Positions 8,669-18,000 of a stretch of DNA of 64,000 nt are shown here, in pieces. The stretch comes from Chitinophagales bacterium (lineage in GTDB: Bacteria > Bacteroidota > Bacteroidia > Chitinophagales > Chitinophagaceae): contig JAFLBK010000005.1 in NCBI GenBank assembly GCA_017303335.1, positions 186,001 to 250,000 of the forward strand, in the 5' to 3' direction. A program made the position numbers and the translations under genes. Each line of letters starts with the position of its first letter. Position 1 is the stretch's first letter. The notes under the pieces were generated by a model. It searched no databases. It had not been told where the DNA came from and saw only the letters and a program-made list of their open reading frames with translations.

Positions 8669-9511
8669 ATGGATACCGGGTCAACCGAACGCAGGTGGAA
8701 TAAACAATTGATCTACGATCATGCGAAAAGAAGATCGGAGCTTTGCAAAGCGAAGGATTTTCACGCCGCCTGGTTCCGGCATTGGTGCGATCAATTGAAT
8801 GAAAAGCCCAACTTTCACCGGAAGCAATGGGAATTCGTTTATGTGATGCAGGCGCTCTGGGAACGGGGCTGTATCACCTCCGGCAAACGGGGACTTGTGT
8901 TTGCCGTGGGCACCGAACCGCTGCCTGCCATGTTTGCCAGCTTCGGTTGTGCCATTGTTGCCACTGATATCTTCCCCGAGCAAGGGGTGGAGATGGGATG
9001 GGATAATGCAAACCAGCTTTGTTTCGGGCTCGACTCCCTGAACAAGCGCCGGCTTTGTGATCAGGAAGACTTTGACCGCTTGGTCAGCTACCGCCCCGTG
9101 GATATGAATGATATCCCCGATGATCTGGTTGATTTCGATTTCAACTGGAGCAGTTGTTCCTTTGAACACCTGGGTACGCTTGATAAAGGTTTCCGGTTCC
9201 TGCAAAACCAGTTGAAAACATTGAAGCCCGGCGGGTGGGCGGTACATACCACCGAATACAATCTTTCCTCCAACGACGAAACACAGGAGAATAACAGCAC
9301 GGTGCTCTACCGGCAGCGGGATATCGAATACATCATCGATGCGTTGCGCAGCGAAGGACATTTTGTGGAGGAACTCGACCTCTCCATGGGCGGGTTGCCC
9401 GAAGATTTTTTGGTAGACGTGGAGCCTCACCAGCAAAAGATACACCTGAAACTGCAGGTGGATAAATACGTGGTTACTTCCATCGGGCTGATCATCCGGA
9501 AAAAAAATTAG
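8669..9511 (+). CDS. SAM-dependent methyltransferase-like protein
   Basis: A 280-residue protein with a Rossmann-type methyltransferase core: GLVFAVGTEPLPAMFASFGCAIVATDIF (a motif I variant in which the usual ExGxGxG is AVGTEP), WSSCSFEHLGTLDKG as motif IV and LKPGGWAVHTTEY as motif post-I/VI. The family is often found beside glycan biosynthesis genes, where members methylate sugars or related groups. It lies 15 bases after the glycosyltransferase gene, so it is probably in the same operon. It overlaps the convergent rarA gene by 4 bases. The unusual motif I leaves cofactor binding to be shown. Confidence 0.7.
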   Translation: MDTGSTERRWNKQLIYDHAKRRSELCKAKDFHAAWFRHWCDQLNEKPNFHRKQWEFVYVMQALWERGCITSGKRGLVFAVGTEPLPAMFASFGCAIVATDIFPEQGVEMGWDNANQLCFGLDSLNKRRLCDQEDFDRLVSYRPVDMNDIPDDLVDFDFNWSSCSFEHLGTLDKGFRFLQNQLKTLKPGGWAVHTTEYNLSSNDETQENNSTVLYRQRDIEYIIDALRSEGHFVEELDLSMGGLPEDFLVDVEPHQQKIHLKLQVDKYVVTSIGLIIRKKN

Positions 9512-10770
9512 TACCTGTACTTATCCTTCCACAGGGAGCGAAGGAATTTGCGGAGTTCTTCTTCACGGGCATTGTTGCCGGGTTGAAAGAAAGCGGTTCC
9601 GCTGATCTCGTTCGGCAGATACTCCTGCGGCGAGAAATTGTTCTCGTAATTGTGCGAATATTCGTAGCCTTTCCCGTATCCTTCTTTCTTCATCAGTTTG
9701 GTGGGCGCATTGCGGATGTGCAGGGGCACGGAAAGATCACCGTGTTCTTTCACCGCACTCATGGCGGCGCCGATGGCGGTGGTGGCCGCGTTGCTTTTGG
9801 CGCTGCTGGCCAGGTAAAGGGCGCATTGCGACAGGATCAGTTGCGATTCGGGCCAGCCGATCTTATTCACCGCGTCGAACGTGGCGTTGGCAAGCAACAG
9901 CGCATTGGGGTTGGCATTGCCGATATCCTCGCTTGCCAGGATCAGCATACGCCGGGCAATGAATTTCACGTCTTCGCCGCCGGCGATCATGCGTGCCAGC
10001 CAGTACACAGCCGCGTTGGGGTCGCTGCCGCGGATCGATTTGATGAAGGCGGAGATGATGTCGTAATGCTGCTCGCCTTTTTTATCGTAGAGGGCGATGC
10101 GTTGCTGGGCGATCTCCATGACCGCGTCGTCGGTGATGATGGCCTTATCTCCCAGCGTATCGGTGACCAGCTCCAGCAGGTTCAGCAATTTCCGGGCATC
10201 ACCGCCCGATATATTGATCAGCGCTTCGGTTTCTTTCAGCTGGATATCTTTTGTCTTGAGTACCGCATCGGTTTCAATGGCATGATGCAGGAGGCTTACC
10301 AGGTCGGTTGAATCCAGCGCTTTGAGAATATACACCTGCGAACGGCTGAGCAAGGCGCTGTTCACTTCGAAGGAAGGGTTTTCGGTGGTGGCGCCGATGA
10401 GGGTGATGATGCCTTTCTCGACAGCCCCCAGCAAGGCATCCTGTTGGCCTTTGTTGAAACGGTGGATCTCATCGATGAAGAGGATGACATTGCGCTGCTT
10501 CTTCGCCAGGTCGATGACCTCCCGCACTTCTTTCACGCCCGATGAGATGGCGCTCAGCGTATAAAAAGGAACCTTAAGCGTATGGGCGATGATGTTGGCG
10601 ATGGTTGTTTTTCCCACGCCCGGCGGGCCCCAGAGGATCATACTCGGTACCTTACCCTGCTCGATGGCCTTGCGTAAAATGCTTCCCTGCCCGGTAAGGT
10701 GTTGCTGCCCGGTGAGTTCATCCAATGTATTCGGACGAAGGCGTTCGGCGAGTGGGGGAAGGGAGGACAC
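9508..10770 (-). CDS. rarA: Replication-associated recombination protein A (AAA+ ATPase)
   Basis: A 420-residue RarA/MgsA/WRNIP1 family clamp-loader-like AAA+ ATPase. It has Walker A GPPGVGKT at residues 48-55, Walker B/DEIHRF near residue 100 and sensor 1 GATTENPSF, followed by the MgsA C-terminal tetramerisation domain (GSDPNAAVYWLARMIAGGED, ASEDIGNANP). It acts at stalled replication forks with SSB. Length matches the family. It converges on the methyltransferase gene with a 4-base overlap. Upstream lies a short low-complexity AT tract and then aspS in the same direction. Confidence 0.95.
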   Translation of the reverse strand: MSSLPPLAERLRPNTLDELTGQQHLTGQGSILRKAIEQGKVPSMILWGPPGVGKTTIANIIAHTLKVPFYTLSAISSGVKEVREVIDLAKKQRNVILFIDEIHRFNKGQQDALLGAVEKGIITLIGATTENPSFEVNSALLSRSQVYILKALDSTDLVSLLHHAIETDAVLKTKDIQLKETEALINISGGDARKLLNLLELVTDTLGDKAIITDDAVMEIAQQRIALYDKKGEQHYDIISAFIKSIRGSDPNAAVYWLARMIAGGEDVKFIARRMLILASEDIGNANPNALLLANATFDAVNKIGWPESQLILSQCALYLASSAKSNAATTAIGAAMSAVKEHGDLSVPLHIRNAPTKLMKKEGYGKGYEYSHNYENNFSPQEYLPNEISGTAFFQPGNNAREEELRKFLRSLWKDKYRY

Positions 10771-10841
10771 TAATTAAGAATGAAGAATTAAGAATTCAAA
10801 ATTACACATCTCTCACATATCCGGATTCATCTTTTACCGGG

Positions 10842-12668
10842 TTAGTTTTTCAAATCCAGCCTGATCTGCAATTCATCGAATTGTTTGGCATCGATCGAGG
10901 CCGGTGCATCCAGCATCACGTCTCTGCCGGCATTGTTTTTCGGAAAGGCGATGAAATCACGGATGCTTTCACTGCCGCCAAGGATCGAACAAAGACGGTC
11001 GAAGCCAAAGGCGATGCCGCCATGCGGCGGAGCGCCATACTCGAAAGCACCGAGCAGGAATCCGAATTTGTGCTGTTGCTCTTCCTTGTCCATGCCCAGG
11101 GCCGCGAACATCTTTTCCTGCAACTCCCGCTGGAAGATGCGGATGGATCCGCCGCCGATCTCGTTCCCGTTCAGCACCATGTCGTAGGCGTTTGCCTTGA
11201 TGCCGGCATAGGGATGCTTCAGGTATTCGGCCGCGTTTTCAATGACCGGGCTGTTGTTGATCATCGTTTCGATCTGCGAGGGTTTGGGCGAAGTGAAGGG
11301 GTGATGCCGGGCTACCCAGCGATTGCCTTCTTCATCGTATTCAAAAAGCGGAAAGTCGAGCACCCAGAGCAGTTTGAATTCGTCGGGCCTGCGCATGCCC
11401 AGGCGCTGGGCCATTTCGAGGCGCAGTTCGCTGCTGGCTTTCCTTGTTCTTTCCTCCGCGCCGGCCAGTATCAGTACCAGGTCGCCGGCCTGGGCGCCGG
11501 TGGCTTCGGCGATGGCTTTCAGTTTTTCTTCGCTGTAGAATTTATCTACGCTGCTTTTGAAGGTTCCGTCGGCATTACACTTAATGAATACGAGGCCCTT
11601 CATGCCGATCTGCGGCCGCTTCACCCATTCCGTCAGTTCATCCGTTTGCTTGCGGGAATATTCGCTGCAGCCTGGGATGGCGATGGCGATCACGGTTTCG
11701 GCGTCGTTGAAAACGGCGAACTCTCCCGCGATGAGCGATGATATATTCTCTTTGGAAGGAAAGGTATGCGCCGGGAATTTCAGGTTGCAGAGCTTCATAC
11801 CGAAGCGGATATCGGGCTTGTCGTTTCCGTACTGCCACATGGCTTCTTCCCAGGTCATGCGTTCAACGGTTTCGGTATAATCGATCCCTTTGACGTCTTT
11901 GAAAATCCGTTTTACCAGTCCTTCAAACATGTTCAGGATATCTTCCTGCTCCACGAAGCACATCTCGCAATCGATCTGTGTGAATTCCGGCTGGCGGTCG
12001 GCCCGCAGGTCTTCATCGCGGAAACACTTTACGATCTGGTAATAGCGATCGTACCCGCTTACCATCAGCAGTTGCTTGAATGTTTGCGGCGATTGCGGCA
12101 GGGCGTAGAACTGTCCGGGGTTCATTCTCGACGGAACCACGAAATCACGGGCGCCTTCCGGGGTGGATTTGATGAGAAAGGGCGTTTCGATATCCATGAA
12201 GTTATTCTCATGCAGGTAGTTTCTTGTACTTCTGCCTACGGCATAGCGTAATTCGAGATTCTTCTTCACCGCGTTGCGGCGCAGGTCGAGGTAGCGGTAT
12301 TTCATCCGCAGATCGTCGCCGCCATCGGTATCGTCCTGGATGGTGAAGGGCGGTACGGCCGACTTGTTCAATATCCTGAATTCGGAAACAATGAGTTCGA
12401 TATCGCCGGTGGGGATGTTCGGGTTCTTGTTGGTACGCTCGTTCACTTTCCCGGTGGCCTGCAATACGAATTCGCGGCCCAGGGGGCTTGCATCCAGTTG
12501 GGCGTTCAGACTTTCTTCGAATAATAATTGCGTAATGCCATAGCGGTCCCGCAGGTCAACAAAGGTGATGCTGCCGAATTTGCGAACGGTTTGCACCCAT
12601 CCGGCCAGGGTAACTTGTTTGTTCTGGTGGGCCGATCGTAATTCGCCGCAGGTGTGGGTTCTGTACAT
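10842..12668 (-). CDS. aspS: Aspartyl-tRNA synthetase, bacterial type
   Basis: A 608-residue class IIb aminoacyl-tRNA synthetase. The OB-fold anticodon-binding domain is at the N-terminus (VTLAGWVQTVRKFGSITFVDLRDR), then motif 2 FRDEDLRADRQPEFTQID, the bacterial GAD insertion (~residues 300-430), and motif 3 GGIAFGFDRL near the C-terminus. It charges tRNA-Asp with aspartate. Length is usual for the bacterial type. A promoter-like TATATTTG box lies at 12693-12700, 25 bases before the ATG. Confidence 0.97.
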   Translation of the reverse strand: MYRTHTCGELRSAHQNKQVTLAGWVQTVRKFGSITFVDLRDRYGITQLLFEESLNAQLDASPLGREFVLQATGKVNERTNKNPNIPTGDIELIVSEFRILNKSAVPPFTIQDDTDGGDDLRMKYRYLDLRRNAVKKNLELRYAVGRSTRNYLHENNFMDIETPFLIKSTPEGARDFVVPSRMNPGQFYALPQSPQTFKQLLMVSGYDRYYQIVKCFRDEDLRADRQPEFTQIDCEMCFVEQEDILNMFEGLVKRIFKDVKGIDYTETVERMTWEEAMWQYGNDKPDIRFGMKLCNLKFPAHTFPSKENISSLIAGEFAVFNDAETVIAIAIPGCSEYSRKQTDELTEWVKRPQIGMKGLVFIKCNADGTFKSSVDKFYSEEKLKAIAEATGAQAGDLVLILAGAEERTRKASSELRLEMAQRLGMRRPDEFKLLWVLDFPLFEYDEEGNRWVARHHPFTSPKPSQIETMINNSPVIENAAEYLKHPYAGIKANAYDMVLNGNEIGGGSIRIFQRELQEKMFAALGMDKEEQQHKFGFLLGAFEYGAPPHGGIAFGFDRLCSILGGSESIRDFIAFPKNNAGRDVMLDAPASIDAKQFDELQIRLDLKN

Positions 12669-12692
12669 ATTATTTGCCTATAAAATAAGGGA

Positions 12693-12700
12693 CAAATATA
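12693..12700 (-). promoter_or_regulatory. Bacteroidota -7 box (TATATTTG) for aspS
   Basis: The minus strand reads TATATTTG, a full match to the TAnnTTTG consensus of the Bacteroidota primary sigma factor. Transcription would start about 7 bases further on, giving an aspS leader of under 20 bases. Confidence 0.6.
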
Positions 12701-12761
12701 CTGAATTTAGCGGGGTTTTGCCGGCGAAGTCCCTATTCAAATCCCCAGAGCAGGGGCGTAC

Positions 12762-14456
12762 TTATTTGAGGTTATCCTGCACAGCCGGCGTCGTGTTAGC
12801 GGCCATCGGTAGATATCCGCAATCACAATTTTTAGGTTTCAGTTTTTCGGTCTCTTTCAGCGTTGCGTCGATCTTTTTTAGCTGTTCAGCGTTTTTCGAT
12901 TCACCGACTTCCGCGTTTATATCATCCAGTTTCAGGGCCCTGATCTCGGCACCCAGCTGTTCTTTGCTGATCTCCCGGAATTCAAGTTCGATGGTTTGCC
13001 TGGTTTGGGTATTGAAAGATCTTTTGGCAAAAATGAGTTTGTCGTTCTTTTCGGCGAAGGCAATAATATAGGCCAGTGTATGCTGTGGCAGGTTGATCCG
13101 TCCGTCGTTCTCGTCAAACCCATATTCTTTTCCGTTTTTCAATTTACCACCCTGCACAAAGGTTTTGTAGGCAGGAATAATTAGGTTGACGGTCATGTCT
13201 ATCTTGTAGTTTTCCTGCAGCCGTACGAACAATTCGCTTTCTACACAGCCGTTGTAATTCTTCAGTAAGATATCGATGTTGTACCAGCCTGTTGCCAGGA
13301 TATTGATCGAGTAATAGGTGCCGCGGGTATTGCCCGGTGTTATTTTCGTGTAAGGTACTTCAACAACTGCCGCACTCGCTTCAGTTGACTCAGGAGGCGT
13401 TGTATCCATTACCGGGGGGATCGGAATATCCCTGTCGAGATTGAAGAAATAATCATTTTGTGCAACAAGCCGTTCCCGGTTTCCCAGCAAATACTGTTTT
13501 GCTACTTCATAATCGGCACAACTGTCGCAGCAGTCCTTGCCGGGTTTCATTCCCGGAGCCATTCGATCGCTTTCGCTTTTTACGTAGGCATAAAGGTTAT
13601 CGAGATCTTTTTCGGTAAGATTGAGGAAAGAAGTCATTTCCGTGGGGCTGTATTTTCGCTGCAGGCATTTATGATAAACATATATCCAGGCCAGGTCATT
13701 GGCATTAAGCAGGGATGAAGAATCCGACGCCATGTGATCCCGTATGTACCCGCGTTGTACCGGATCCAATTTACTTGTATCAGTCGTGCGCCAGGAATTT
13801 TCAGTCAATAATTCACCGTTAAGAAATCGTGGATCGTGCGTAGTCAATGCATAGAGACGTGCACGGCTGATGCGATCGGTTATTCCAATTAATGGAGGCG
13901 CCGTAAAATACTGGTCGATCTTGTGACAACTTGCACAATTGGCTTTGTACAGGGCTTCTCCGGATTCTATCTTCAGGGTCGTTTCATCTTTGGGCAGTGG
14001 TTGGGGGTCTTTCCAGTCTATTTTCGCATTGACCGAATCACCCCGGAAAAGCTGCATATTCCGGTTATAGGTTTTGGTGGGTACCAGTATCTCAACCTGT
14101 TTTTTGATCTCGATCTTATAGCCCGAAGCTGCATTGAAATAAATCATTCCTCCGCTGCTGAGTGGCTGACTTCCACTCATGGTGGTAAGTCCGGCAAGTA
14201 CCATGTCGGTATTGGTAAGCGCCTCGCGGATCTCCAGTTCCACCGTGCGGGTATCGCTTTGCAAAGACCCCTTGGGCAGGCGGATGATGCAGCCCTGCCG
14301 CGTAACCAGAACAGCATCTTTTTCGGTATCTACACTGAACAACTGGGAGGGAAGATGCTGTTTTCCCAAAACATTGCTGGCGGATCGTTTATTGTTTGAG
14401 CCGCAGGAGGCAAAAAGCAGTACAGCAACTAACAGGGACAGGTATTTTGCTCTCAT
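12762..14456 (-). CDS. Lipoprotein with a single c-type haem motif
   Basis: A 564-residue lipoprotein (signal peptide, lipobox LLFASC, Cys18). An N-terminal beta-rich region (residues ~30-150) is followed by CASCH at about residues 173-177 in the context YKANCASCHKID, a canonical c-type haem attachment site; Met ligands are available further on (HMASDSS). A second Cys group (DCCDSC, near residue 310) may bind a metal or form disulfides. The C-terminal part is extracellular-looking with a Glu/Lys-rich coiled-coil tail. It probably faces the periplasm in electron transfer or sensing; the partner is unknown. No other cytochrome gene lies next to it. Confidence 0.75.
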   Translation of the reverse strand: MRAKYLSLLVAVLLFASCGSNNKRSASNVLGKQHLPSQLFSVDTEKDAVLVTRQGCIIRLPKGSLQSDTRTVELEIREALTNTDMVLAGLTTMSGSQPLSSGGMIYFNAASGYKIEIKKQVEILVPTKTYNRNMQLFRGDSVNAKIDWKDPQPLPKDETTLKIESGEALYKANCASCHKIDQYFTAPPLIGITDRISRARLYALTTHDPRFLNGELLTENSWRTTDTSKLDPVQRGYIRDHMASDSSSLLNANDLAWIYVYHKCLQRKYSPTEMTSFLNLTEKDLDNLYAYVKSESDRMAPGMKPGKDCCDSCADYEVAKQYLLGNRERLVAQNDYFFNLDRDIPIPPVMDTTPPESTEASAAVVEVPYTKITPGNTRGTYYSINILATGWYNIDILLKNYNGCVESELFVRLQENYKIDMTVNLIIPAYKTFVQGGKLKNGKEYGFDENDGRINLPQHTLAYIIAFAEKNDKLIFAKRSFNTQTRQTIELEFREISKEQLGAEIRALKLDDINAEVGESKNAEQLKKIDATLKETEKLKPKNCDCGYLPMAANTTPAVQDNLK

Positions 14457-14541
14457 AACAGGGTTTTCTATTTATTTACAAAACCAGCATAAGTAACCCA
14501 ACAGAACCTGGTAAAAAAACAACTGGCCCTGGTTACAGTTT

Positions 14542-14940
14542 CTACATCGTTTCCACCACATCTTTATGCAGAGGCCGCCAGATAAGGTAATAGTAGATCA
14601 GGCAAAGCAGGCCCAGGCAAAAGGGGATCATCGCGGCCTGTTTCCCCGTAACACCCCAGAACAGGATGCGTTCATCGAAATGGAAGAACTCGCTGATCAT
14701 CCAGAAACTATTGGCGCTGATCCAGAAAACGATGGCCAGGTTATGGCATACTTCGCTCATGAAGGTTTTGTTCCGGAACACGATCCAGATGGCTACGGCC
14801 AGGGTGGGAATCACCATGATGATACCGAGGGGTCTCCAAACCATGCACCAGCTGATATCCTTCAGCAGCCAGAATACGATGTGCAGGTTCTCCATCTTCC
14901 GGAAACGGAGGGGAATATTGTAGGATTGTTCTGCGGGCAT
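14542..14940 (-). CDS. Small four-helix membrane protein, unknown function
   Basis: A 132-residue protein with about four hydrophobic helices (LGIIMVIPTLAVAIWIVF, LAIVFWISANSFWMISEF, AAMIPFCLGLLCLIYYYLIW). It contains conserved-looking polar residues HFDER and RPLHKD at the membrane edges. I recognise no family. It lies between the haem lipoprotein gene and the large alpha-2-macroglobulin gene, with AT-rich low-complexity sequence before its start. Confidence 0.65.
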   Translation of the reverse strand: MPAEQSYNIPLRFRKMENLHIVFWLLKDISWCMVWRPLGIIMVIPTLAVAIWIVFRNKTFMSEVCHNLAIVFWISANSFWMISEFFHFDERILFWGVTGKQAAMIPFCLGLLCLIYYYLIWRPLHKDVVETM

Positions 14941-15048
14941 ACGAGTTATAAGTTATAAGCAGTAAGTAGCGTGCTAATGTACAAAACATTTTATACGATC
15001 AGCACCGTTGCTGCAACTTATGACCTGTAACTTATTGCTTCCCGTTTC

Positions 15049-18000
15049 TCACTCCACGTTCACCCGGATACCCTCGCTGTGCGCCGTGAATTCGGGGGCG
15101 TACATACACTGGATGGTTGTGATGCCGTTGCTGAAATTTCCCGCGTGGGTGACAAAAAGCGTATACTCGAATACATACGACCCACGGGGCAACCAGCCGA
15201 AGAAGAAGTTGGTGCTGGCATCCTTGGTGGATTCGTAATACCCGAGTCCGCCCTGCCACTTGTAGGAACTGAGCACATTCACCGGTTCCATGCAGGCGGC
15301 ACGCATGTCTTTCATGTGCACGTATTCCATGTCGCGGTCGGCCTTCAGTTCAATCCGCACTTTCACCTTGTCGCCTACTTTCAGTTCGGCGCCGTCGGGC
15401 AGGGCCACCAGTTCTGGTCCTTTATCGCTGTTCTTTTCGACGAAGAGTTTTTTCACCAGCTTCAAGGGGGTCTCAGCCGGGGTTATTTTATCCAGGTCTT
15501 CGAAATACTGCCAGTACACAGATCCCCAGGAAGAGGATGTACTGGTTTGCTGGTTGGTTGATGGCTTGATGTTGACCGAGATATTACCCATTTCCGGGTT
15601 TACTTTTCCTCCCTCGATGCGTTTCTTGAAATAGCCTGTTCCGGCTTCAACCTCACCCCGGCCCTCTCCTGCAGGAGAGGGTGTTGCGGAGATATCAGCG
15701 GAGGAAATAATCACTTCACTTCCCACCCTGATCGTAATTTCTTTTTCTTCTGTTAACCAATTGCTGCCACCAAGTAATAAGGCATAACAGGCTTCGGCGG
15801 TGGCCTTGGTTGTTTTCCAGTTCTGGGTTTGCTTTTGTTTCAGTAACCATGTTTTCAGGTCGTCGACGGTGTTTGTGTTCTTATCGATATCCGTAAATGC
15901 CTCGATCATCATCGCCTGGCTTTCGATGGGGGCCTGGTGCCAGAAATAACCGCCCGTGTTCCATTCTTTCCAGTACATACCCATTTCTTCCTTGCTGATG
16001 GAATTCTCTTTAAGCGAGCGGATGATCGCCTTCGGTGTGGTGGCGTCGCTGCCGCGGTGCAGGGCCAGGGCGATCATGGCCTGCATGTACCTGCTGTTGC
16101 TGAGCCAGAATTTTCTGGCTTGCCCGGTATAATACGTATAGGCAGTTTGCGATGCCGCCGGTATTTTGTATTCAGGGAAGAAACTCCGCAGGTAGAGATA
16201 TTGTACCTGCAGGTATCCGAGGTTGTTCCCGGAAAGTTTGATCCTGTACCGCAACAGGTAGTCGTAGTCTTCTTTTATTTTTTTATCGAGGTAAGGGATG
16301 GCCTTGTCAACGATGGTTTTCATCCTTTGGTAATCATCTCCTGCCAGGGCGTTCAGTTTCCGCAGGTGACCGATGCCGGTGAGGATGTACTGGGTCATGT
16401 AACGGTCGTCGCCTCCGCCGCGGAACCAGGTGAAAGCCCCGCCTTCGCTTTGCATCTCTTTGAGTTTCGTGAAAGCTTTATCGAGTTCGCCGCTCATCTT
16501 CACCATGTCGAACAGCAGGGCGATATTTTTCTTCTGCTGGGTTTCGTTTTGCGCATCCAGCACCCAGGGTGTTTCTTCCAGTAAGGCGGATTTCAGTTCC
16601 TCGTTCTTCTGCAGGTTCGAGAGCAGTGCGGCGGTGTCGGCGTTTTTCCATTTTTCAAAAACAGCTTTGATCCGGGGAGCGGAGCGGCTGATATGCGATG
16701 CGAGGGTATTGGCGTAATAGCGGTTGAAAGTTTGTTCGGCGCATTCGTACGGGTATTCCATCAGGTAGGGCAGGGCCTGAACGGCGTACCAGGCCGGGTT
16801 GCTGGTATATTCCACGGTCAATGCGTGGTTGGCGATGGTCGTGCTCCTGCCGCTGTTGAGCAGTTTGTCGAACCGGAACGACTTACTTGTTTGCTGGCGC
16901 ATGTTGAGTGGCAACGACTCGGTTACCAGCATGCGGTTCGTAAGCACCGGAATGGCCATCTCTTCACCATCGGAATAATTTCCCGCTTTTGCCACGATGC
17001 GGTAGCTCATGGCCGAGTTGAAATTGAAAGGAATCTCCATCGGGAACTTTACGGCAGCGCTTTGGCCGGCGGCTACGGTGAAATACTGGTTGGGGAATAC
17101 ATTCTTGAACCAGCCGTCTACGGGTTTGTTGGTAGCAGCATCCAGCAGTTCGAGACTGGCAATGCCTGTTACTTCGCTGTCGCCCAGGTTCACGACCTTG
17201 GCGCTGAATTCCATCTTGTCTCCTTCCCGCATGAAACGTGGCGCATTGGGCTGAACCATCAGCGGTTTCTGGGTGATGGTATGCTTGCTGGCATAGCCAC
17301 TGGCCATGTCCTTTGTATGTGCCAGGGTCATCAGTTTCCATTTGGTCAATGCCTCGGGGATGGTAAAGGAGAATTCAATATTTCCTTCCGCGTCTGTTCT
17401 CAGGTCGGGGAAGAAGAATGCGGTTTCATTGAAATTTTTGCGTACCTGGATGGGGCTGCCAGGCTCCTGTTGTTGTTGATTAACATTTGATGTGTCTGCA
17501 CGCTGGTTTTTGTAAACGTTGCTGACTTTTGCACCGGAAGTCTTCTTGCCCATTGATTTGGAAACCACCACTTCTTCCAGGCGACTGTTTGCCATTGGGG
17601 CTGCATACGCATCATTGGCCATCGTTTCAGTGACTGCCCCTCTGATGCGGATATTCCCGGACCGGAATGCAAACCTGGGCCCGCTGGCATAGGACCCCAA
17701 TAGCTGGTCATAGGTTTTTTCGGGCGACTCAAGCGGATCGTAGCCGAATTTGTTCAGCTCCGTTGATCCCACTTTTTCGAATCCATTGTTTTCCCAGCGT
17801 ACCGGACTATAGAAGCCAGGCCATATAGAGGGTTTGCTCCATTGATGCGGCTTGAATTGGTCGAGACTGGCATCGTACATGCCTGCCAGCATTTCGGCTG
17901 CCGCTTTTTCTCCCTTATTGCCCTTGATCTTCACCTTCCAGGTTTCCTTACTGCCGGGAAGCAGTTTATCACGGAAGGTTTCGAATTGAATGTCCAGATC

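Noticed and set aside
10725..11741. A 338-codon frame on the plus strand
   Set aside because: Antisense to aspS and the start of rarA; no protein features.
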